From assembly GCF_020360975.1 (NCBI RefSeq), contig NW_025408673.1:3224001-3288000 (forward strand): a DNA stretch of 64,000 nucleotides, read 5' to 3'. How positions within the stretch are numbered: the first letter of the stretch is position 1; every line of letters starts with the position of its first letter. Positions 9,632 to 17,442 of the stretch are shown here, piece by piece. The notes beneath the pieces are model-generated. The model did not search any database. It was not told where the DNA came from and worked only from the letters and a program-made list of their open reading frames with translations. Made by a program: the position numbers and the translations under genes. The stretch comes from Hirsutella rhossiliensis. Its lineage: Eukaryota; Ascomycota; Sordariomycetes; Hypocreales; Ophiocordycipitaceae.

Positions 9632-11201
9632 GACGAAATGCCGCGGAAGAGCAAGAACAGCACCAAGCGCAACTCGAACCAATTCGAGTTGCTCGATGAC
9701 GAGGATGACGGTACGAACGACAATGTGGCCTGTAGCATCATTATGGCCAATCCGACAAGCGCGGCCGGCGTGACAAGGACCAGCACCCGCGGTCGCCCTC
9801 TGAAACCGACACTGCAATTCGACCCAGAACCGCGCCCATCACGAAAGAAATCCGCCGTCCCGAAAGCGAAATCGACGAACGCCGACCCCAGTGCAAACGA
9901 GGATTCATTGGCACGAATCGGAGCTCTCCTGCAACGCGTCGAGGAGCGGGCCGGAAGGGCGGAGAAACGCGTCGAGTCTCTGGAAGAGTTCATTCGAAAC
10001 GAACTCTTCCCACGCGTCGCTGGCCCTCTGGAGTCCGCCACTCCAAGTGCACCTCATCAGCAACAGCAACAGCACCTGCCACCTTCGCCACCACCCTCTC
10101 CGTTCCCAGGGCCACTGCCAGGCATTGGGTTGGACGTGAGTCGGGTCCTAGACAGCGATGTGAAGGGCGGCAGTGCCGGGACTATTCGTCGGCGCGCGAA
10201 CGCTGCCCTTGGGGAGTTGGGTGTGACCTGTCTGGGCGTCAATTCTAAGGGAAACGGGCGTTTTCGGCTTCTCTTTCGAGAGTCGGACGTCGGTAAAGTA
10301 CGACAGAACGACACCTGGATGAGGACACACTTCGACAAGGGAACGCTATGTGGGGAGCAGTGGTACCCTCTACGGGTTGGTAGAGCCCATTGTGGGGTTG
10401 CGACGGATGGTATCGGATGCGCCGTCTTTGGGCGGATGAACGGGGTGAAAGTGCACAAGATGCGATGGCTCGGGACAGCGTCTGTCGACAAGGAGTACCG
10501 CTCTCTGGTGGTACGTCTGGATAAGAAAGAGGAGGTGGGCAGGTTGCTTGCCAAACGAACGGTTGAGGTGGCGAATGGCGGGTGTGCATACACGCGACCA
10601 TTCGTTCAGGGACTTCAACCAGCGAGATGCTACCGCTGCCACCTCTACGGACACTTGCATTGTCGCTGCAAGGCGCCAACTCCGATCTGTGGACAGTGCG
10701 GCCAACCGGGCCATTCTGCGTCGACCTGCACCTCCGACGTTTTTAAGTGTGCAGCGTGCGGTGGAAAAGGAGCACACAAAGCTACAGATCCTGGGTGCCC
10801 GTGTATCGCCGGGAACTCGCCAAGTTACGACCGACACCTTACTAACATACATCCTCTGTCTTAACCTTTTCTTTTCAGCACAAACCCTCTACCTATACCT
10901 GTGGTTGCCCCACAGCTGGTAGGTTAGCTACACCGGACGGCTAAAGGCAGGTGGACTCTTCGTCAAATGCGGCGGAGGAGAGTGGTCTGTACCTCATCAG
11001 ACAGGCTCCAGAATTGGAAAGGACAGGTCAAATGAGCAAGAGACGGATTGAAGGATGTAAGAGAAATTTAGGCATTAGATCGGGACGAATTCCTTGGGCT
11101 CGGAACCGAGTATTGGACAACTCTAGATTAGGCTTAGCGAGTCTGACGCAGTGCCTCTGACTATCGTCAATGGCGAAATAAACATCATCATCATCATCAT
11201 C
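9632..11201 (+). mobile_element. Gag-only (non-autonomous) LINE nested in the minus-strand LINE
   Basis: The insert is bounded by perfect 12-bp direct repeats ACCACACAATCA (9620-9631 and 11202-11213), which are a target-site duplication. It begins only six bases before an intact 408-codon ORF1 and ends in AAATAAA followed by an (ATC)n run, the simple-repeat 3' tail expected of a LINE. Between the ORF1 stop (10864) and the tail are only 337 bp, with no endonuclease or reverse transcriptase. It must have been copied by an enzyme supplied in trans. The intact frame and perfect duplication suggest a recent insertion. Confidence 0.8.
9638..10864 (+). CDS. LINE ORF1 gag-like nucleic-acid-binding protein
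   Basis: The 408-residue protein has a basic N-terminus, a short coiled-coil stretch (about residues 92-125, LARIGALLQRVEERAGRAEK), a Pro/Gln-rich linker, a central globular region (about 170-320) and three zinc knuckles near the C-terminus. The knuckles are CYRCHLYGHLHC and CGQCGQPGHSASTC (C-x2-C-x4-H-x4-C) and CAACGGKGAHKATDPGC (C-x2-C-x5-H-x5-C). This is the architecture of fungal Tad/I-clade LINE ORF1 proteins, which coat element RNA. Its sequence differs clearly from the ORF1 of the surrounding LINE, so it belongs to another family. A branch-point/polypyrimidine/CAG block (10862-10879) overlaps the stop codon and looks like a 3' splice acceptor. Confidence 0.8.
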   Translation: MPRKSKNSTKRNSNQFELLDDEDDGTNDNVACSIIMANPTSAAGVTRTSTRGRPLKPTLQFDPEPRPSRKKSAVPKAKSTNADPSANEDSLARIGALLQRVEERAGRAEKRVESLEEFIRNELFPRVAGPLESATPSAPHQQQQQHLPPSPPPSPFPGPLPGIGLDVSRVLDSDVKGGSAGTIRRRANAALGELGVTCLGVNSKGNGRFRLLFRESDVGKVRQNDTWMRTHFDKGTLCGEQWYPLRVGRAHCGVATDGIGCAVFGRMNGVKVHKMRWLGTASVDKEYRSLVVRLDKKEEVGRLLAKRTVEVANGGCAYTRPFVQGLQPARCYRCHLYGHLHCRCKAPTPICGQCGQPGHSASTCTSDVFKCAACGGKGAHKATDPGCPCIAGNSPSYDRHLTNIHPLS

Positions 11202-11213
11202 ACCACACAATCA
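11202..11213 (+). repeat. Target-site duplication, right copy
   Basis: This is an exact repeat of 9620-9631, directly after the (ATC)n tail of the inserted LINE. Confidence 0.85.
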
Positions 11214-12019
11214 TCGTCACGGTAGGCTGGTCTGAGCCCTCGGCGTGTCTTTTGGCTTCGTGAACGTCTACTGGTTCCACGCCTGTCCGCAGCTTGATCT
11301 CTTCTCTGATAGCTTGGCCATAGTCTACTGCAGACCCGCAGATATTCGTGAGCTGCCTGGGGCAGTCGGCCACCGCATAAGTGTGCCACTTCTGGAAGCC
11401 TTCAACCGCTTCGGCTCCGAGACAGGCCGCCCAGTCGCCCTGCCTTTCAATCAGCAAGTCCCTCGCCTCCCGGTCTAAGATACGAATGCCCATCCGGTCT
11501 TCACTCGGGCGACTTGTGGCATGCGTTCTATGCCAAGATTGAGCGTCTTGGCTACGTGGGCTCAGCCGCCCCGTCTCTTCCGTGGCAGTTATTGGCGTTC
11601 TTGCCCGCGCGTGTGGGCGCGCCGTTGAGTAGCTGAGGAAGCCGCGCGAGAAGTCCTTGGCGAAGTTGAGCGCGTGGCCTGAGGTGAACTGGGCGGCCAT
11701 CCGGTCGAAGGCGGTGCTGAATGCGCGGAAGACTTCTGTCTGGCTGGCGATGAGTCTCCGCCGCGTGAGCAACCGTTACTGCTGGGCCTCGAGCCTCGGG
11801 CAGGTCGTCCGGTTTGTTGGTCTCGGCTTCGTCTGCTACGTCTCCAATTACAGCATCTTGCTGGTCGATGTCGGTGTTGGCGCGGTTGCAGCTCGTGGAA
11901 CCGAATGGAGAGCCGTCGGGTTACTGTGCGCATCGTCGCAACTGCAGTTTGGCAAGACCGTCGCGGGGGGACTGCTGGAGGAGCGCTTCTCTAGATCCAG
12001 AAGCGTTCGTAGTCGTCAT

Positions 12020-12740
12020 CGGCTCCTGTTCTTAGGACGTAGTCGCGCCTCGTCCACGGGGTTGGGCGCCATCGCCTCCCTCAGCTCGCGCTGAGCGTGG
12101 TGCTGGACGCCCTTGTCAGCGGCCGTGTGTTGTGCACAACGAATTCCTTAACAATTGACGCCAAGAAAGTAGGAATACAAGGGAGTGTGCCTGGCTCGCG
12201 ATGACCCTGTACAGAGACCTATTTTTGTGGACGCCAGATATGGGTCCTATAGCCCAACACCCTGGCACATACGGTCGCAGGCATGAAGAGCTTGTCGCCG
12301 CGGTTCGGGACCAGGTCTGGGATCGGTACTGACGGTCGCTGCATAGATGCCCATTGGGCATCATCTTCTGTTCGTCGATATCACGTGGGAGATACATACG
12401 TAATCGTCGCAGCTCGGATTCAAGCTCGTGGGTGTGTCGGGTCATCCCCAGCGGTCGGCAGAACCTTGGGAGGCGGTGCCGTCTGCTAGGGGCCGGCGTA
12501 GGCCGGCGTCATCTGGCGACAGAGGAGCATCATTGGGCGCGAGGGGCTTCGATCCCTCCGATAGATGTCCCACTACAGTATGCTTCATACCTATCATGTC
12601 CTAGTCCTTATCAGGTGTGCAGCCATCTCATGGAGGCATCCATCTCATGAGGCAGGAGTGCTTACTGGCTGCAGGGCAGCCAGCAGAGGTGTATTTTGGC
12701 TGCAGCGGGGCGACTTACAGAGGCGTTGACATTTGACCGT
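12020..12740. other. LINE upstream flank, no recognised gene
   Basis: Probable 5' UTR of the minus-strand LINE (to about 12100) is followed by sequence with only short unassigned frames (for example 12116-12445 minus). No promoter or RNA gene was recognised. Confidence 0.4.
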
Positions 12741-12900
12741 TGCTGAGTGTGGCAACCATCTTAAGAAGGTGTGAAGCGGGAGAGGGTTCCGGCTACCGGT
12801 GCAGCTCCTTGAAGAACAACAACGTCCATGTCCTTACGTGAGGCAACCATTTCAAGAAGAGGGGTGGCACCACAGGTAGCATTTCGCAAGTACTCCCTTG
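12741..12900 (-). repeat. 95-bp-period repeat, inverted second locus
   Basis: In reverse complement this region repeats the unit seen at 3641-4090. Landmarks are CTGCACCGGT, AGCCGGAAC, TCCCGCTTCACACC and AAGATGGTTGCCACAC. Two cores are 91 bp apart (12751 and 12842). Confidence 0.55.
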
Positions 12901-13143
12901 CATCCTGGCTATGACTTGGAGGCCGGTATCACCGAACCAACTGACTCCATGCATGCAGAGGCGCAAAATGTGGCTGAGCCACGATCTGCATTTGCAAGGA
13001 TACTCCCGCAGACACCACAGCACGCGCTAATGCATGCGGACCTGCCGTGCATAAACCCTGAACGAAGCAAGCTATGGGTGACGTCTCAATGAGGACCTAG
13101 AAGCTCCATTTACCCGTCGCGGCCAGGGCAGCATCACTGTAGG

Positions 13144-13336
13144 TGTTTGGGCACATGTACCTAAAAGTAGCGTTGCTGAAGTAAGTCTTGAAGAGGACGC
13201 TGTCTGGCAGTGCAAGTTTTGGCTCTTGGTCATTTTCTCACGGACGACTCAGAGACCCCTTGTCTCCCACCTTCCTTTCCCCATTTTCTTCTCGCCAACT
13301 ATACCTAAGAATACTTCGACACTATCCTGGCGATAA
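13144..13336 (-). repeat. About 200-bp dispersed repeat, copy 2 of 3
   Basis: The reverse complement aligns end to end with 3084-3284 and 15452-15645, including the CAGGATAGTGTCGAAGTATT start, the GGTCTC-GAGTCG block, CCAAAACTTGCA, and the GCAACGCTACTTTTAGGTAC end. Confidence 0.6.
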
Positions 13337-13719
13337 CACGTCAATTCATTTCTGCCTAGACTCGGGCAGGCAGTTCGTAGGTTTCACGAATGTTTGTCCA
13401 TGGCTGCCTACCATCGTCCCATGGAAGGAATGCGCATCGCAACTGCAGACACAGGACACTACGACAAGGTGTATTGCTTGTCCTACTGTTGAGAAGAAAG
13501 ACATACGTCAGTTGAGTGCTCTTATCGGAGCGCGTTCCACTTTGCCTGCGTGGCGCAACGGTCTTCGCGACACCTACTGCTTTTCGAGCAGCATTCGAAG
13601 CACCCTAAAGCAAAGGCACGAAGAGGCGCTACCTAAGTAAATAGCGTATTGCTCGCCCCTGCGGCGTTTCGCGTGACCGTTGTTTTGTCTGCTTCGAACT
13701 TAGCGCCGCTCCGCCGCTC

Positions 13720-14190
13720 CCCCTCGACCGCGTCGTCGATGATCGCTCGGGGCCCTCGTGGTAGGACGTGCGCAAGAACGTTAAAGACTCGGATGACAGG
13801 GGTGCGGACACCGACCTAGTCATCGGCGATGACCCCCTCGACGGCGTCGTGCCCAGCGGCTCCGTCGATGAAGCCGCCAGGAACTACAAGAAGGCCAAGG
13901 TTAACCTCCTCGGGGGGGGGGCGGCATCCCACTACTCGGTCGAGGTCCCCAGCGCGACGACAGGACGAGGAAGAAGGGGACGAGATGAACTACATGACCC
14001 TCCAGCGCCCCGCAGGGCCGACGAGCGCACAAAGGTGATGACGTGCGAGGAATACGTCATCTATTCCGGGTACCGCCAGACCTCCTTCACCTGGCACAAT
14101 GGCAAGCGCTTCCGCGAGTGGGCCTCCTCCGGCGAGGGCAAGACCCCGATCGAGCCTTCCCCACATCCAGGAGGCCTTTCGTAGGTTTCA
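13720..14190 (+). pseudogene. SPT3-like SAGA subunit, broken fragment
   Basis: Three short stretches in different frames match the C-terminal half of fungal SPT3, the histone-fold TBP-contacting subunit of the SAGA coactivator. They are SW followed by a stop then [11 protein letters not shown] (13756-13800), an acidic [16 protein letters not shown] block (about 13960-14010), and [19 protein letters not shown] then [14 protein letters not shown] (about 14020-14130). A nonsense codon replaces the usual Lys after SW, a G-run at 13911-13920 coincides with a frame change, and another frame change follows it. The N-terminal histone fold is absent. This is a duplicated fragment and not the working gene, which must lie elsewhere. 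Family assignment is from recall of the conserved motifs. Confidence 0.6.
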
Positions 14191-15451
14191 ACACAGGCTC
14201 AAGAAGATGCGGCACACGCCTCCCAACATCATCTGAGTCGCTCGCCGGCTGGTTCCGCATATGCCCTCTCGTTGGGCATCGTGGGATCCCCTTTTCTTTC
14301 TTTGTACCTGCGCTACAGTTCTTCTACTTGGATAGGGTTGCGAGGGCAAACAGCGGGAGAAGGGTGGAGAGAATACTGGCAGTTTGAGGTGCTTTTCTGG
14401 GGGAGCATTTTGAAGTACTTTGGCCTTCATGCTTGGTTCAGTTTGGAGGCATTCACGCTGGCTGGATTGAGCTGACGTGGGTGCCAATGATACCGGCCGA
14501 AGGGTGAGCGTCGGCAGTGCCGATGGCCCAGATACCCATGCCCTTGCCCACGTTAGAACCTTTGAGCATGATCAAGAAGTGGTGCACTATGTCCAGACCA
14601 GAGAAAGCTAGCTCTAAATAAAGACAGCATTTTGAAAAGTAGTTGTGCATCTTGTCTCCTTGGATCAGCACCTGCGCCGGTTTGCAATAACATCAAACGC
14701 TGGACAAGACTCCCCAAGCCTGCGAAGGGCAACAACACTCCAGAGTCCATGAACCCGCCGTCTGATCGAAGAACTGTCTGCCGTTGGGAAGACGACATTC
14801 GTCATATTTCGCCGGGTTCCAAATCGGAACCATATCTTCTGACCAAACGTTGCAACACCTCTGTCCGCACTTGCTTGTGCGACAATCCTGCAAATAACGG
14901 GCGGTATGCAATTTTGTCATGGGCAATGGGCACAGATGAAGGCAAGTCCATTGGAGAGTCAGGTACTCCGCGGCCCAGCCGGCGACAGAACCGGCCTGCT
15001 CCATCAAAGAACCCGAAAACTGCGGGCCGCCGCCTTTTTTCCTCCGAGGTCTTTGCCCTGCCCAATTCGACATATTTATTTCGAAGCTCGTAAGGAATCA
15101 TCAAGCTGCGGGGTGATTTCGGTTTCGGTTTCGGTCGTCGACGGCAGCGGACAAGCCTGCGTCACCTAGGGTTCCTGAAGCCGTGTTTGCTCGGTGGAGA
15201 GAATCATTGGTTCGGCGAGGAAGCGAATCGTGGCTACCTTTGAGCCAATGTTTTTGCCTGTGGTCGCAGCGGTGACAGATACAGGCGCCACAAACCCATG
15301 CAGGCAGCTTCGTGTACCCAGGTAAATTGGCTCATCGTCCGTTTCTAGCATGTTCAGATGTAGGGCCGTTTTGTCTTGCTTGGCTACGCAGACAAAATGT
15401 GAAGGTTGCCATGGCGAACGGGGCATCTTGAGGCAGCAGCTCGATTGTGGC
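14191..15451. other. No recognised gene
   Basis: Unassigned frames include 14632-15093 plus (153 codons) and 14802-15104 minus (100 codons). Neither shows a domain I recognise. Confidence 0.4.
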
Positions 15452-15645
15452 GCTGTGGCCGAGATAGCGTCAAAGTATTCCAAAGTATAGTTAGAGAGAA
15501 GAAGAGGGGGACGGAAAGGTGGGAGCCGCGGGGTCTCGGAGTGGCCTGCGAGAGAATGGCCAAGGACCAAAACTTGCGTCACCAAAGAGCGTCCCTTGTT
15601 TTGGCGCACTTCAGCGACATTACTTCCAGGTACATGTGCACCAAC
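15452..15645 (+). repeat. About 200-bp dispersed repeat, copy 3 of 3
   Basis: It aligns with 3084-3284 and with the reverse complement of 13144-13336. The best shared blocks are TCAAAGTATTCCAAAGTATAG, GGGGTCTCGGAGT, CCAAAACTTGCGTC and CCAGGTACATGTGCACCAAC. A 200-codon minus-strand frame passing through it (15166-15768) is probably fortuitous. Confidence 0.6.
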
Positions 15646-16420
15646 TGCGGCGAAGACGTTGAGCTGCGGCAAGGGTTGTCGCCCGTGCCAGCCCCCAGAA
15701 ATAATGCTTTTCGGCGGCGCTGACACCGTCCGACCTGCAACGGTGCTCTTGAGGTACACATAAGTCATGGAAAAAAAATGACGCTTTTGCGATACGGGCT
15801 TTTCCGCTCCCTGCCCGCCAAGCCATGTCCAAGATTATGGCATCCAAATTATCAAAAGCAAAGCTCTGCAGCTCGACAAACAACAGCAGGTACGGCACAG
15901 TAAGCTGGTGTGTTGAGGTCGTTGACATGCGACTCTACTCCGGACTCCGAGGGGGGGCTAATGGTCGCCAACGTGCCCCCTTTGTTGTCCCAACTGGCTT
16001 ATTATGTTGAAGCACATATTCCCGTTTGAGTTGGTGTCCTGCCGTAAGGCGGAGGGATTCGGCTCCTAAAGAAATGAGTACTCCGTTTGGGGAGAATTTT
16101 GATACCGGGCAGAGCCTTTGTATGACGAGTTTACGCACGCCTTGTGATATTATCGATCACAGAGCTTGTCCAGCGTCCACTTCGCGATTTAGAGCTTGTG
16201 AACAGGCTCTTCCCATTATGAACGATTCTGACCAATGAGAACTGAAGCTTAGAACATTATTGACTCTGAATTGAGGGTATGATTGGTTCAGTGTCACTAA
16301 GACCCATCAGACGCTGTGCAAGAGACAAGCCAATGAGTCCATGTAATTTCAGGCAGCCTTCAAGACATTGCCGAGTCAAGTGGTGCACCCAATTTTCCGA
16401 TGGACTGATATGCTACTGCA
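15646..16420. other. No recognised gene
   Basis: Moderately AT-rich sequence with only short frames. No conserved motif or repeat terminus was recognised. Confidence 0.4.
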
Positions 16421-16531
16421 GGGGGTCGGGTGGTCTAGTGGTAAGACGACCACTTGGTGCTAGGCTATCCCAAGTAGGCCTTACTGTGCTGGCCACCCAG
16501 CGGGGAAATCCCGGGTTCGATACCTATAACC
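16421..16531 (+). other. tRNA-like sequence: tRNA pseudogene or tRNA-derived SINE head
   Basis: An A box TGGTCTAGTGG (about 16429-16439) fits the pol III consensus exactly, and a B box GGTTCGATACC (about 16514-16524) fits with one mismatch. The spacing is about 75 bp between boxes. The T-stem does not close (CCGGG opposite CCTAT) and no clean acceptor stem forms, so a functional tRNA is unlikely. The internal pol III promoter elements suggest a decayed intron-containing tRNA or a SINE. Confidence 0.4.
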
Positions 16532-16844
16532 CTCACTATCGCCTGGCGGCGGTGACTACCACACTTCGCACACAGAGTTATGGCTATATGCAGAATGGCT
16601 CAAGAGGTTTTGGGTTGCGTTTTTTCTGCGTGCATTTTTACCAAGAGAGGGACGAGGCTTACGGGGGTGGCTCATATTATGTATCAGCAATTCAGTGCAC
16701 AGGTTAAGTTGATGTATATAGGATAGGCTCCGGTCTTTCGTAGCCGGAAAGGCTGCATATTACAGGACGAGCAAATGAGCAGTTGGCATTGAATCAATGG
16801 ACTGAAAGCTCTTAATCCTTCTAAGGAGGGAATCTAGTTGGTCT
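16532..16844. other. No recognised gene
   Basis: Sequence between the tRNA-like region and the bZIP gene 3' end. Short frames only. Confidence 0.4.
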
Positions 16845-17208
16845 TTATTGATAGAAGAAGTACATAAATGGGTGAAGAATTCGGTGGTTGGGCGGGCACC
16901 TTATGCATTGGGGAAGCTTATTCCAAGGAGGCTGGAAAAGAGGCTGGCGGTGGGGCGAGGAAACTTTGGGTGTAGTTGATGCATGCCAATCCTTGTGATC
17001 CGTCGACCCCTCGGTGGTGGAGGGGTTCCGAATCGACTGTCCCGACAAATATAGGGAGAAGTCTTCATCTAGACTGGCCAGTTGTCGCGGAATCAGGAGC
17101 CGTTGTAGCGACTGGACAGCGGCACTAGGGTCGTCGGCGTGAAAGGGTTGACCTTGGTTGGAATCAAGTGGCAAGGTGCCCGACTGCAAGAAACGGGTTA
17201 TTTGGTCG

Positions 17209-17442
17209 TGTAAGAGGCTGGCCCGGAGTTTGTTCAACAAGCAGGTGCCTATGTGTTGTCTATCTAGAGCTGAGGAGGAAAGGAAGCTGAACTCGAGGCG
17301 TAGCCTCGAGTGCGAGCTTATATTACCCTTCACAGAATGTTCTCGCAGCTTCCGGGTCCGCGGGCGGCCGGTGCTGCCACCCGAGAACGACCCACCGGAC
17401 CCGGTACAACCGGGTCCACCATGCCGGGCACAGCCCGTGACA
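17209..17442 (-). repeat. 3' LTR of the chromovirus
   Basis: This 234-bp LTR reads TGTAAGAGGC ... CCCGTGACA on the plus strand and matches 22390-22621, apart from a 4-base insertion near 17284 and a few substitutions. It holds an inverted GAACTCGAGGCGTAGCCTCGAG palindrome-like block and the TATA-like TTATATT. Confidence 0.88.

Larger units (their letters stand above)
7605..12019 (-). mobile_element. Tad-like non-LTR retrotransposon, 3'-truncated and split by another LINE
   Basis: On the minus strand ORF1 (gag-like) runs from about 12019 to 9039 and ORF2 (endonuclease then reverse transcriptase) from about 8960 to 7605. ORF1 is interrupted by a foreign 1570-bp insert (9632-11201). Removing it, together with one copy of the 12-bp duplication, joins TMIVW to FKAAIQEIW without loss of frame. 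ORF2 stops inside the reverse transcriptase just after the VDGITVRMLRRAW block, so the catalytic FADD-type region and the 3' UTR are missing. Loss of the 3' end is unusual for LINEs, which are normally 5'-truncated, and points to a later deletion or rearrangement. Confidence 0.75.
9039..12019 (-). pseudogene. LINE ORF1, gag-like zinc-knuckle protein, interrupted
   Basis: The probable start is ATG at 12019 on the minus strand (MTTTNASGSREALLQQ). The N-terminal part (about 12019-11202) has at least one stop and one frame change before a helical segment ending TVTMIV. It resumes at 9619 after the inserted LINE with RLFGTSRLARPI and three CCHC-type knuckles (CDNCWDYHSHFIC, CRRCGGKDHHGDDC, CANCFGPFQADHKEC), then a Pro-rich tail. 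The knuckles bind element RNA in this family. Indels plus the insertion make the gene non-functional. Confidence 0.7.

Noticed and set aside
15166..15768. 200-codon minus-strand frame
   Set aside because: It runs through the dispersed repeat, shows no domain, and the other repeat copies do not keep it open.
16421..16531. Functional tRNA gene
   Set aside because: The T-stem and acceptor stem do not pair.
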